Source: Thereva unica
Lineage: Eukaryota; Arthropoda; Insecta; Diptera; Therevidae
DNA: 64,000 bases
NCBI GenBank assembly: GCA_949987705.1
Contig: CATLJY010000253.1
Coordinates: 1 to 64,000, forward strand
Direction: 5' to 3'
Numbering within the stretch: position 1 is the first letter of the stretch; each line of letters opens with the position of its first letter. Made by a program: the position numbers and the translations under genes. Of this stretch, positions 32,492-43,888 are shown piece by piece. A model generated the notes under the pieces. That model saw nothing but the letters and a program-made list of their open reading frames with translations. It was not told where the DNA came from and searched no databases.

Positions 32492-32862
32492 ACTATCGTC
32501 CGTAAACCCTCTTTACAGACAACAATTTTTTTAGTGCGTTTTTCAAGCTTAAAATGTGAATAACTCCGGTTCTATAAATCGGATCGGGGCAAACTAAAAC
32601 TTGGTTTCAAGTCTCTGAAGTACGTACATAACCTACAAAATTGAAAAAAAACCAGAAAAAAGCAGAATTTTTTTCTTTTATAACCCAGGACAGTCAACTT
32701 GACCAATTTGAATCAAACTTTCAGGAAATATACTTCTTGGTGTTATAAAAAAGACCCTGAAACATTGGGGTCAAAATACTGAACCCATTGGCCAAAAATG
32801 CATTTATCTAAAATTTGAAATGCATGCTATTTTATGCCTTAAGGCTATACCGATACCGACGC
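32492..32862. other. Spacer ending in the hAT target site
   Basis: Contains A/T runs and a stretch near 32560-32760 that reads like a non-coding interspersed repeat. The last eight bases, accgacgc, are the left copy of the hAT target duplication. A short Met-starting frame near 32818 is not supported. Confidence 0.5.
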
Positions 32863-35271
32863 CAGTGGCGTAGCGTGGATTTCTGCCGCCCGGGGGCGAA
32901 CCATAAATTTGCTGCCTCCTACTTTCGAGTTGAATTGGTAAAAGTCTGCGATGTTGAAAATTCAATATGTAGATTTTCAATAATTTTTAATCAATGAATC
33001 GAAAACCCAACTTGAATTTCAAGTAATTTTCAATCCAAGAATTCAAGGCATCATGTAAACGCAATGAATTACATATATGTAACTAATGAATGTTCGGTAT
33101 AGTGTGCGCCAAAATAAATGGGAATTTTACGCGCAGGCGAGGAAATGACAACTCCACATACATGGATAAAACTCAAGCGGACATGCATTTTAATTTCCCT
33201 TTTGAAACTCGTTTACAGGGAACAACACTCCACCATAGCATCTGACCAGGACAAGAGTCGTAATGAGACGGATTGAATTGTGATTGAAAATATAAATGAG
33301 CGGGTGATTTGGGGTTTTAAACGAACGTAATGATGAGGTGCACTTTTCTTTTCGAATCTACTTTCGTGGTGAGGATTTGAGACTTTCACTGCTCATCAAA
33401 AAATCGATTTTGAGATTTCCAATTGTTTTGGCGCAGGCTATATCCGTGCTTCAAGGTTAACCTAAATTATAAACTTTAACAAACCCAGAGAGCTGGAATC
33501 AGTAATTTCTCTCTGTAATTTATTTTAGTCTGTCTTTAGATAGAAAGCCTCGTAGACGCAGGAGCATAAGCTTAAAGTCTTCTCTGTCCAATATCTGGAC
33601 GTTTCATTTCCCCATCATCGTAACCCAATACTATTACAGGGGATTTTAACGAAAAATGCGGCAGCTGTTGGAGTCTTTCTCAAGCTTCAGCATTTAAAGT
33701 CCGCGTCATAAAAGAAGGGAATCTTAAAATCGCTGTTTCCATGCACATTGAGAGTCTCATACAAGAGAGGAACGTCACTCTGTTTGTATAAAAACGAACG
33801 AACAAACGAACTTACAACAAAACTACAATTCAACTGAAAATAAACAACTGAATCAATTTTTCACTACAATCTAACCGACTCTGATTTATTCACAATTTGG
33901 CAATCCGCTGTCAGCTGCCAATGGACACCTATCGTGATTCATATGCGCGCTCACAAGTGTTTTGAACCATTTACACAAACATGGATACAAAAAGAAGGTC
34001 CATGCATGAGTTATTCTTGTCTTCCATCACAGGCGTACGCTTTTTTGATAATCCATCAAATAGGAGAGCTTGGTTGGATAATTTTGATGCCTCAACTTTA
34101 TAGTCCAGAAATAAGGCCAAACCTAAATGAAAAGTAACGCAGAAGTAAAGTAGACGTAACTTCCACTGAAGTAGAAGTAACATCCACTTACTGCCATATT
34201 GGTCACTCTCATACAGGGCCGGCGTTTGGCTTTTTTGCGCACGGTGCAGCGAACAATATACATATTGTGCCCCCTTCATTTTTATTCATGTTTTGATGGC
34301 AGTAAGGAAAGAAGACACAAACATTCATTGAAATGAAGGCACGGAATTTTTCTTTCACTTTTTTTGAAATTGCGCCCAGTGCAAATACACCGGTTGCACC
34401 TATGAAAGCGCGCCCCTGCCTTTGTCCAATCAGGATTTGCTTCGGGATCTTGCTTTTGTGCTGAGTTTACTTACGCTTTAAGTTCACAAAACTCTCCTGC
34501 TAATGCTGATTAATGCTCTCCGATGATTTTCATTGTAAACTGCACTTCCTTAAATATTTCCAGCACTAATAATACTATAAAATCGAATCTCCATAAAGGA
34601 GGTCTCTATGTCGTTCTCCAATCCTTTATATTTCGATGGATAATAGGTGGTAACTGCACTGCATATATTGGTTTCTACGGTAGAGTCTTGCATAACAAAG
34701 CAGTCCACTTAACAGCCTTACTGGACATAGAAGCCGCTTTCAAAAACTTCAGAACATAGGCGATCTAGATGTTTCTCGCCGAAGTAGTGATCTACAATAG
34801 TACGACTAATTTGAATTACAAATCATGACCTATGGCACCGTGCCAGCCAAGAAAGGATAGACGATAAAATCAGGCGAACTAAATGAAATTGCATTGGCCA
34901 CACCTTGCAGAAGACAATGGTAAAACGCACAGAAGGTGCATTTCGTGTAATAGGTATATGACAATGGGATCACTTTTTCAATTTTTTCAATTTTTTTTTT
35001 TGAAATCGTAATTTCTGAAATTGCGCCCGGTGCAAGTGCACCATATTCACCTATGAAAGCGCCGTACCTAACTTCACCTCACTTCACTTCCCTTCCCATT
35101 TATGTTTTGGCCTGTAGACACCATCAGCCAGGACATTGTGCTGGATGTGGCAATGGTTAGGGCCTGATGTTGCCGGCAGGATCTCTAGTTCGGTCCAGTT
35201 TGGCCGCCGCCCCCAACATCTACGCCGCCCGGGGCCATGGCCCCCTCTGCACCCCCCACGCTACGCTACTG
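32863..35271. mobile_element. hAT-like element with perfect 8-bp duplication
   Basis: Ends are 'cagtggcgtagcgtgg' at 32863 and, inverted, 'ccacgctacgctactg' to 35271 (15 of 16 match). GC-rich subterminal blocks, 'gccgcccggggg' and 'gccgcccggggcc', follow on both sides. The flank accgacgc (32855-32862 and 35272-35279) is repeated exactly, the 8-bp signature of hAT elements. The 2,409 bp inside contain no transposase I can recognise. Internal blocks at 34371 and 35023 ('cgcccagtgcaaatac', 'cgcccggtgcaagtgc') suggest older fragments. It is non-autonomous. Confidence 0.9.
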
Positions 35272-35544
35272 ACCGACGCCAACTTTCGAATACAATTAAA
35301 AAAAATTAATGTCAAGTTTGCAGGTTCATCTGCAAAAAATCTACGTCACTTAAACGACAAAAGTCGTTATTACCAAAAGATTAGACTCTGCCTTGGACAA
35401 ATGCATAATAATCAATCGAAAATACACGTGACTTTCTAATCAATCGAACATCATTATAACGGCAGAGGGAGAGAAACCGACTTCAAAAAATCAGAAAACA
35501 TTAAATTCATCATCAATTTTAAGATAATTTCACAAGAAAGACTA

Positions 35545-36003
35545 TTGACAGAAATATTGAATGTATATTGGTTATTATTGCTACTATTACTACTTTTAGA
35601 TAGACTACGGCACGGTAAACTACTTCAAGAAATAGCCGGTCGTGAAAAGGTGGAACGACTTCCAATTATTATTTCTTACAAGAATGGTGAACAATTATTT
35701 AGAGTCCCAAAATGGTCAGTTGCAACAGTATCAGAAATGGGTGATGCAATGTACGAACTTTTATTTGAATGGAATTTAGAAGAAAATATTGTCGCTTGCT
35801 GTAGTGGTACAACCTCGCCTAATTCAGGAGTAATTAAGGGATCTGGATCATTGCTAGGAAAAAAAATTTAAAGAAAATTATTATATTTACCTTGTCGACA
35901 TGAAAATTATTTTTCAGTACCTACTAATAAAGATCTTCAATTATTTCGACGATTTCAATTGAAATGGAAAAACATAAATAAAAATAATTTTAGATCTTTA
36001 TGA
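35545..36003 (+). pseudogene. Fragment of an RNase-H-like transposase-type family
   Basis: The frame 35545-35871 has 'RHGKLLQEIAGREKVERLPI', 'GEQLFRVPKWS' and 'ACCSGTTSPNSG'. After the stop at 35869 the sense continues with 'LLYLPCRHENY' and 'LFRRFQLKWKNIN' to a stop near 36001. From memory, this matches a family abundant in aphids and planthoppers, with a 'CFDTTASNTG' box followed by 'LACRHH'. Here the Asp of that box is Gly. The family looks transposon-derived, but I cannot name it with confidence. The run of Leu codons at the start is probably an artefact. Confidence 0.5.
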
Positions 36004-36037
36004 GAAAATGATAAGTTGAAATCAATTTTAAATTGGG

Positions 36038-36095
36038 TTTTTTTTTATGTGAAGGACTAGGCCCTTTATACTGTTGACAATCTATTTTCTTCGGG
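36038..36095 (-). mobile_element. Short LINE 3' tail
   Basis: A T run (36038-36046) followed by a stretch that on the minus strand reads 'cagtataaagggcctagtc' and ends 'cttcacataaaaaa'. This resembles the tails at 13201-13268 and 38700-38839. No target duplication was found, so this is a weaker call. Confidence 0.5.
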
Positions 36096-36099
36096 TAGA

Positions 36100-36600
36100 G
36101 TGAAATGTCGATAGGCTCTAGCCTATTATTTATAAATTATAATTTATTCATGGAATCTGCCATCGGAGTGCGTGATTAATATTTAAATAACAAAAGTGGA
36201 CGATAATGTAACTACTGTTAAAAAATAAAGATGTATGGCCGGAACCAAACGGGAATTAATTAAAGTTTAACCTAAGCAAATTTTAACCATACTACAATGG
36301 TGACCCCGCATCAGGAACACGGGAAAAAATTTTTAAGAGAGCAGATCTGCCGCAAGCAGTCCACGAAGAGTTGGAACTTCAAACAAACCTTGAAGAAGAT
36401 CATAAAGATAAAGAATTATAAAGAAAATAAAGCAGCAACGAGAAAAAATCAAATCCAAAAGATAAGAGTAGTTTAAGCTAATTCTTTATTACAGACAATT
36501 TTCTCTCGACAATCTTTTCTCGTTACAACAAATTTTAAAAAAAATATATCAGATTAAAAAAAAAGGAGAGGAAAATTTAAGTTGATCAGAAGTCCCTGTA
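36100..36600 (+). other. LTR stub, PBS-like site and leader of CsRn1-X
   Basis: 'aatggtgaccccgcatcagg' (PBS-like core at 36298-36309) resembles 'tttggtgaccccgaat' next to the CsRn1-Y LTR at 39865. The 36100-36297 sequence may be the 3' part of an X LTR and 36310-36598 its A-rich leader, matching the A-rich leader of Y. Continuity with the X gag at 38842 is inferred, because a DNA element and a LINE lie between. Confidence 0.4.
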
Positions 36601-37917
36601 GTCCAGGCGCTAGAGCAGTGAAAGCTATTACTTTTGGTTATGGCGTGATGTAACGGACTTTTTTGGTGGAATCGGTCAGAAATGATATCCTCAACAATAT
36701 TTAGGGGGTGCGCAAGCATGAAACTCCCAGGAAAACTTTTGGTAGCCCGAAAACTGAAAAGTTCACTAAAAATTCCCTGTTTTTTGGCCTTTCTTGTTAA
36801 ATATCTCTTAACGAAGGCTTCTAGGCGAAAAATTTGTTGAGCATGTTTTGTTCGTTATTGAATTTGCTAAAACTTACCCTAAGGTGGATTTTCGAAATTT
36901 GAATTTTTGCATTGCAAAATAGCCGAAAACCGCGAAAAAAAGTTCCTCACTTTAAAGTTAGCACAAGGAAAGGAGAGACCATTATCTTCCAATTTAATTC
37001 TGGAATTAGATAGTTAAAGGCATGATTAACTTATATCCAAAACCCGATCACGGTCGGTCAAATAGTTTTTGCATAATGATTTTTGCAATTAAGTGAATTT
37101 AAAAAGTTAAATTTGTTACTGCGCCAAAAGAAAAACTCCCATGTTGGTCCTGATTTTTTTACGTATGCTCTAAGACTCTCTTTACAATATCCAATCATTA
37201 AAATTCTGATTTTTAAAGTTTTTTTATGGTTTTTAATTTTTTAAGATTTTTGGCAAAAAACTGCAACTAAGGCGTTTTTTCCACAAAAATTGCTAACTCG
37301 GCGACGCCAGGAATGCTAGGCGCGTTTCAAATTCGCTCGAAAAAGGACTCAGTTTCTATTGCACTAATTTAACTGCTTTTTTTTATATTTCAAAAAGGAA
37401 TCAAAAAGGTTTAATTTTACTGGATGAATCGATATGGACAAATTTTTTTCAGACTAGTTGAGGCCGAGTAGTTGCTTAGAGCGTGGTGTTAGTACAATTG
37501 TACAATACAAAGGATGTCATTGTGAGTTTCTAGACTAATATTCATTCAGCAGCAGAAGAGCCGGTGCTTCAAGTTAATCTACACTGGTATTCTTTCATCG
37601 CGAGTAACTTCAGCGGGAAAACTAGCGAGGGGTTACTTTTGTAACCCAAGAATTCTTTAATGATTTGTGTAACGGCCTGCAGGGTAATCGAAAAATTCTA
37701 TTGGAAATTTAGGAAATTGGAAGTCTTTACATTGTAATGGCTAGGTAAGCAACTAGCTAATGACTTGTGGAATATATTAGTTGGAGATTTAATGTGCTTT
37801 TATTATTCTTTGTCTTTGTTTGTCGAAGCCTCTTTTCTTGAGTTTATTCCGACAAAGTGCAGTCAAAAAGTCCGTTACATCACGCCAAAACCACTGGAAA
37901 TGCTCCAGCGCCTGGAC
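36601..37917. mobile_element. Coding-poor TIR element with TA duplication
   Basis: 'gtccaggcgctagagca' at 36601 is mirrored by 'tgctccagcgcctggac' ending at 37917. 'ggcgtgatgtaacggacttt' (36641-36660) is mirrored further in by 'aaagtccgttacatcacgcc'. TA flanks both ends (36599-36600 and 37918-37919). The arms are imperfect over about 60 bp. The 1.2 kb between is AT-rich without a transposase frame. It is probably a non-autonomous Tc1/mariner-type or related element. Confidence 0.82.
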
Positions 37918-37919
37918 TA

Positions 37920-38155
37920 CTGACGTTTTGACAAATAGGGTGAAAAGAAGAATTTCCATAGTTTTAGAAGGAAGGATCATTTTCAAGATTAGTTTTTGTT
38001 GTCAAAAATTTGGTTTTTGTTTCTTGTTATTTTACTAATGTAAAATTAATCAATGGGGTTTGATTCGTTGATATTATTTGTTTCTATCGCTCCTTGTTGG
38101 TACAGAGATACTGTGAATTGTTGTTTTCTCTGCTCTTGTTCTGTGTCAGTATTAA
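37920..38155. other. Unassigned spacer
   Basis: T-rich sequence between the TIR element and the LINE fragment. Nothing recognised. Confidence 0.4.
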
Positions 38156-38839
38156 TTGTTTCACTCAAGGGGACGTGAGATACAGACATCAAAAAATCTT
38201 ATTTTTTTCTTTTTTAAAAAGAGAATAAGAATAGAGGTAGAAAGTGAACCGATTCAACGATTGGAGCAACTCGTTTGGGGCGGTGCTCCAATAACCACCT
38301 TGGCATGGTTAGATAAGGTCCAAAAAAAGGCCCTTAAATTAATTGACGACGATACCGCTTGCTCCACCATCGACCCCCTCAGCCACCGTAGGAATGTAGC
38401 AGCATTGACAAAATTTTATCGCTGCTATCATAGTGACTGTTCCTCCGAGCTAATCGCTCTCCTGCCTCCACGGCATTCTTATACCCGCAACACCAGATTA
38501 GCCCACTCGTCTCATTCCCTCCACCTGCAACTCCCCCTTTCACGCACTCAACAAGATATGAATTCGTTTGTTAATAGAACAACTCGGCTGTGGAATAATC
38601 TCTCGCAGTCAGTATTTCCGAGCTCCTACAACATCCAAGAGTTCAAACGCAGGGTTCATCACCACCTTCTTCAATTCCCTCCCGTTCCTTTATAACCCCT
38701 CCAACCCCCCCCCCCCGTACTAAGCTTACTGCTAGACATTGCACCATGACGTGACAAATGACATGACGGACTAGTAGTACAAAGGGTGATTCCTGAGCTT
38801 AGCACTGCCACATAAAAAAAAAAAAAAAAAAAAAAAAAC
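38156..38839 (+). mobile_element. LINE 3' end with poly(A)
   Basis: The frame 38156-38695 holds the C-terminus of a non-LTR polyprotein: 'WLDKVQKKALKLI', 'LSHRRNVAALTKFYRCYH', 'CSSELIALLPP' and 'NRTTRLWNNLSQSVFPSSYN'. A 120-base 3' UTR with a C run and 'gccacata' leads to an A tail at 38815-38839. The RT domain is missing, so it is 5'-truncated. Its 3' UTR motif recurs in the short tails at 13201 and 36038. Confidence 0.85.
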
Positions 38840-38841
38840 TC

Positions 38842-39308
38842 TTGTAAAACTCGGAGATGTGAGACAGAAAGAAAGCCTTCAGACTTCTACCGATCTATTG
38901 AAATTTTGGCAGGGACCTCAACACATTTAGGAAAAGATTTGATCAAATGTTATGGATGCGGAAACTGCCTTCAAGTATAAATATAGCATTGATGTCATCT
39001 AGGAAACAGAATATTCAGGATTTAATTATGTCAGCCGTTAAGATTTTTGAAGTTTCTAAGTTTCAATTTGTTTTTGCAAGTAATTACAGTTCAGCAAATC
39101 CATTTCATAATCAAGATCATTTAAACTTAAGTAATATCGATGTCAGTAAGAAAATAAGTTTTCTAGAAAATAAAATTGAAAATTTAACAAATTTAATTAA
39201 GAGACTTGCTGTTAATAAAGATGATAATTTTCAACACAGATTGTAGGTCCAGAAGCAGAAGCCGCTCAAAGACTAATCATAAGGGAAATAGTAAACCTTT
39301 ATGTTGGT
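38842..39308 (+). pseudogene. CsRn1-X gag fragment
   Basis: Nucleotide and protein similarity to the Y gag at 40680-41094 is plain: 'WMRKLPSSINIALMSSRKQN', 'KIFEVSKFQFVF' and 'FLENKIENLTNLIKRLAVN'. An Arg/Ser tail and 'NHKGNSKPLCW' lead into the knuckle. Stops and frameshifts break its first half. It ends abruptly at the Y LTR, after the first Cys of the knuckle. It may be the rest of an element whose LTR/PBS lies near 36298. Confidence 0.8.
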
Positions 39309-39862
39309 TGTAGCGGTCGCTACGCATTACTTTTGTTTTTCTCTTATTAGGAGTTTTTGTTATTAATTTTCTAATTCAAATACATGTAGTTACAATTTTG
39401 GAGTACAGTGTGCGTTACGTCATCGGTTTAGATTTTCACTACTTCTTTGAAAAAACACTTTAGGGAAATCACAATCACGTACGCTTACACTGTACAAGTA
39501 TTGAATGTATAAAAACATAGATACATGAATTTATTGACATGCAAAATAAAAAATAAAAAATGTATTAGTATGAAAATTGTAATTGAACTAAACGAACGGA
39601 ATTTATCGTTGTATTAGTTAGGAGTTTTTATTGTTAATTAAAAAACTTCCGGTTATATATTTTAACCGTTTTTAAGTTAAAGTTGTGTAATTTAAAATAA
39701 AACCAATTTAAAATACATACTCGAAAATAAATTAAATAAAAATAACTTAAAATAAATATGTAATAAAATAGTTTATTTAAATATTACTATAAACTATTAT
39801 GATGTGGAGAGAAGCTTAAAAATATTAAAGAGCAAAGTCCAGGAGTCAAGACCCCCACATCA
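39309..39862 (+). repeat. CsRn1-Y 5' LTR
   Basis: 554 bp, TGTAGCGG...ACATCA. It matches 48742-49253 throughout but with many small differences and a 40-bp length change, so it is an older insertion than Copia-1. Confidence 0.92.
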
Positions 39863-39864
39863 TT

Positions 39865-39875
39865 TGGTGACCCCG
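39865..39875 (+). promoter_or_regulatory. CsRn1-Y primer-binding site
   Basis: 'tggtgaccccg' two bases inside the LTR. The same core is found at 36298. The priming tRNA was not determined. Confidence 0.65.
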
Positions 39876-40369
39876 AATAAAATAATAAAGAAAAATTAAA
39901 AATTTATTAAAAAATAATTTCTCAATAAAGAAGATAGAAGATTTTTAAGAAGAAAGAAAAAAATAAAGAACATTTCAAGAAAGAAATAGGAAGAAAGAAG
40001 ATTTTTAAAGAAAAGAAGAAAGAAAATTTTGTTAAAAATAAATAAGGGAAGTTAATTTTATTTTAAGTTAATTCTTTTCAATTTTTTTTAAACACAAAAG
40101 AAATACACAAAATTTTTCCACATTTTAAATACAAATTTTCTTTGAGTAGTGATTATCTTATTTTCATCTGTTTTCTTAAATTGATTTCTCTTTTTAAAAG
40201 TCGAGATTTTTTTATTAAACGTTCGGTTGTAAAAGTTTGAGTCCTCCTTCAACGTTATCGTTCGCGAATTTAATTCATAAGAAGTACCGCGAATTTTAAG
40301 TTGGTCGAAATTTTTCTTTTCTTTAAAGTGAATTTCGTGTTACGTTAGTGCTTATTTAGTGTAATAATA
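39876..40369 (+). other. CsRn1-Y A-rich leader
   Basis: About 490 bases of A/AAG-rich noncoding sequence between PBS and gag start, including runs of 'aagaaagaa'. It ends with 'gtgtaataataatgag' around the gag ATG. Confidence 0.6.
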
Positions 40370-41094
40370 ATGAGTGTACAAAACCATGAAGATGCTTCTG
40401 TCGGTAATGAAATTAACGCTAGTTCAGTTAAACTACCAACCTTTTGGTCACCTTGTCCAGAAGCATGGTTCGTTTTAGTGGAAAGCCAATTTCACTCTAA
40501 GGGAATTAGATTGGATGATACAAAATACGAACATGTCATCCAAGCACTACCCTTAGAAATAATAATGAATGTTTTAGATTGCATTCAGAACCCACCTCAG
40601 GAAGGCAAGTACGAAGCCCTAAAGTCAACCTTGGTGCAACGATTCACGGAATCTGAAGAGAAGAAGTTGGAGCAACTATTATGCAACTCAGAGATGGGAG
40701 ACAGAAAACCATCGGACTTCTACCGATCCATGGAAATTTTAGCAGGAACCTCAACGCATTTAGGAAAAGACTTGATTAAGAAGTTATGGATGCGGAAACT
40801 GCCTTCAAATATAAATATCGCACTGAGGTCATCTGGGAAACAGAACATTCAAGATTTGATTTTGTTAGCAGATAAAATTTTTGAAGTATCTAAATTTGAA
40901 TTCGTTTCTGCAATTTGTAACAATTCAGCAAATCCATTCCTTAATAAAGAAGATTTCAACATAAATAATATGGATTTTAAAAAGAGAATAAATTTATTAG
41001 AAGATAAAATTGAAGATTTGGCAAATTTAATTAAGAGACTTACGATTAATAAAAATAATAATTTCCAACATAGATATAGGTCAAGAAGCAGAAG
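40370..41094 (+). pseudogene. CsRn1-Y gag, cut by CsRn1-Z
   Basis: ATG at 40370 starts a frame with 'VKLPTFWSPCPEAWFVLVES', 'DTKYEHVIQALP' and 'GDRKPSDFYRSMEILAG', the capsid region of CsRn1-type gag. A coiled-coil-like stretch 'KKRINLLEDKIEDLANLIKR' and an Arg/Ser-rich tail follow. At 41094 the frame runs into the gag of a different element (Z). The Y knuckle resumes at 45201 ('NHKENNKPLCWFHFKFG'). The protein is intact up to the break. Confidence 0.9.
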
Positions 41095-41900
41095 TTCAAC
41101 CTGCCCGAATTCCACCAGAGCGACCCGGCCGTCTGGTTTTACCAGGCTGAGGCTCAATTCCCCCTAAATTCGATCACTTCGGACAAGCAAAAGCCGTCCC
41201 ATATTGTGTCCGCTCTCCCGACGGAGGCGGCCAAAATTCTCTTGCACACTTTCCCGGATCTCAGCACCGCCAGCTATACGGAGGCTGAGAGGCGATTACT
41301 GGAACGATATGGATTATCGAAAAGGAATCGCCTCGAGCAGCTGTTGGCGGCGCATGAACCCGGAGATCGCAAGCCCTCAGATTTCCTGAGGGGCTTGCAA
41401 AGTCTGGCCGGAGACTGTCTGGGAGATGGGGAGGAGCTCATCCGCAATCTTTGGGAGGGGAGGCTTCCTAGAGATATCCAGGTCATGCTCGCCGCATCCG
41501 CAGACCAGTCTTTAGGCCAGCTGTCGAGGCTGGCGGATACAGTGTGGGAGATCACTGCCCGTTCAGCCCCCGCTCAGGTGTCAGAGGTGGGAAACTCGTC
41601 GTCCCTGGAGCGGGCGGTGCACTCTCTTCAACGCGAGGTGCAGCAATTGCGGGCACTTGTGTTGAGGAGAGGGCAAGGCCAAGGCCAGGAGTAGGCGGGA
41701 AGGTCTTCTGGTCAGCGGCGATGGAGCCGATCTCCGGTTCATCAACCGAAGGCTACATCGGCGGAGACCAGGGATCCCACTAATCGAGGAGCGGTCCCTA
41801 AAGTTTCATCCATGGCACAAGCACTGCCGGGGACGCTCTGCTTTACCAATACCGCTACGGTTGTGGGGCAGAACGGTGTACCCCACCTTGCGCCTTTAAG
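41095..41900 (+). pseudogene. CsRn1-Z gag
   Basis: In the first frame 'LPEFHQSDPAVWFYQAEAQF' is the CsRn1 gag start motif without its N-terminus. The frame 41206-41694 continues with 'ALPTEAAKILLHTFPDLS', 'GDRKPSDFLRGLQSLAG' and 'RLADTVWEITARS', and stops at 41692. A degraded knuckle follows in another frame ('CGAERCTPPCAF', near 41855-41893), keeping the A-x2-C-x2-P-C half of the CHCC box. It is strongly GC-rich. Both ends are lost or shifted. Confidence 0.82.
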
Positions 41901-41979
41901 GGTCCTGGCTCTACAGCCAAGAAGGACCGCAAGATGGCGCGGACAAATCATTAGTTCCATAGCACACATTTAGGGTACA

Positions 41980-43888
41980 AACAACATACCCTAATTTAGT
42001 TCTGCGGGCCGCAAATGGATCCACTATCCAAAGTTTTGGCACGAAGTTGCTGGAACTGAACCTAGGTCTTCGCAGACGGTTCATCCACAACTTCATCATA
42101 GCCAACACAAACAAAGCTATACTCGGTGCGGACTTTCTCACAAAGTTCGAACTCATACTCGATTTTAAACATCGAGAATTAGTTGACTCACAGACCAGTC
42201 TTCGGGCTGACGTCTGTGCAACTGGTGAGTATATACTCGAGAGCTTTGAATGCCAACATCTTGGCAAATATAAAGCATTGTTAATGAAGTACACTTCATT
42301 AACACAGCCACCTAATTTTAACTTACCGGTTAAACACAATTTGCAACACCACATTGTTACTAATGGACAATTACCTTTCGTGACCGCTAGTAGACTTCAT
42401 CCTGAGAAGCTCAAGGTGGCGAAATTGGAGTTTGAACATATGGTTCAACTAGGGATTTGTCGACCATCGTCGTCTCCCGCAGCATCTCCACTTCATCTGG
42501 TCCCTAAACGGGATACAAATGATTGGAGGCCATGCGGCGACTGCCGTCGCCTTAATGCAGTCACAGTGCCGGATAAATATCCAATCCCACACATTCACAA
42601 TTTTTCTGTGAACCTTCACGGATGCACGATTTTTTCGAAGGTGGAATTGGTGCGTGCGTACCACAATATCCCCATTGCACAAGAAGACGTGCATAAGCCT
42701 GCCTTAATAATACCCTTTGGTTTGTTTGAGTTCACTCGCATGCCATTTGGGTTAAGAAATGCAGCCCAGTCATTTCAAAGATTTATGAATGAAGTCACAA
42801 GAGACTTAGACTTCATTTATGTCTATCTAGACGATATACTTATCGCTAGTAAATCCGAGGATGAGCATCTCACTCACCTCGAAGTACTGTTTAAACGCCT
42901 TGATAACTTTGGGTTAACCATAAAGTTATCAAAATGCGTTTTTGGAGTCAGTGAGATTATGTTTTTAGGACATAGTATCGGCAAGGATGGAATCCTTCCA
43001 TCACCCGAACGTGTCCAAGCAATTAATGACCTCACAACTCCGACAACAGTTAAACAAATTAAAAAATTTATAGGAATGGTGAACTTTTATCACCGATTTA
43101 TTGCTAAATTAGCACAAAAGTTAATGCTAATTAATGAACATTTGAGGGAACTTCTCAATTGTTCATCAACAACAAAAAATAAGGAACAACTTCCTTGGCC
43201 CGCAGAATGTGAGCAAGCATTTCGCGACGTGAAAACCACAATGGCAGCAGCAATTGTGCTGATACACCCACTAGAGGATGCTAAATATAGCGTCACAACT
43301 GCTGCTTCCGACTTTGCGATCGGAGCTGTGTTGGAACAATTCTTGGTTGGTCACAGATGGCAACCATTAGCTTTCTTTTCTAAGAAGCTATCATCTGCAG
43401 CACGAAATTATTCTGCATTTGATCGCGAACTACTCGCAATCTTTGCAGCAATAAAACATTTTCGGTACTTTCTTGAAGGAAGAAATTTTGTAGTCTACAC
43501 TGACCACAAGCCTTTAATACATGCCCTTCACACAAAAACCGAAAGATCTCCCCGCCAAACAAGACACCTGAGCCTAATTTCCCAGTTCACAACAGACATC
43601 AGACATGTCTCTGGGAAACAAAACGTTGTCGGAGATTATTTATCTCGCTCATTAGCGGCCGACAACGTTGACACAATCACCTTCGATTTGCCACATCCGG
43701 CGAAAGCACAAGAAGGTGACAAAGAGTTACAACGACTCCAAGAGCATCCCAGTAGTAGCTCGAAGGTAAAACTAATACTCCCACCAATTCCTTTCACAAC
43801 TCATGAAGTTTGGTGTGAGATTAGCACGGGTACATTACGCCCATATATGTATACTTTCATCGTTAAGAAAATTAGCATTCAATGCTGA
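41980..43888 (+). pseudogene. CsRn1-Z reverse transcriptase and RNase H
   Basis: The frame at 42047-43888 starts inside the protease, after its active site: '[20 protein letters not shown]' is the second half, and the DTGA loop is gone. RT has '[20 protein letters not shown]', '[16 protein letters not shown]' and '[10 protein letters not shown]'. Motif A reads '[11 protein letters not shown]', with Glu where the catalytic Asp of KIDLVRAYH normally stands (near 42640). RNase H has '[12 protein letters not shown]', '[18 protein letters not shown]' and 'YTDHKPL', then '[12 protein letters not shown]'. The D-to-E change and missing protease argue against activity. Confidence 0.9.

Noticed and set aside
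34215..34432. Nested MITE with ends 'cagggccggc' and 'gcgcccctg'
   Set aside because: End symmetry is weak and I found no matching target duplication.
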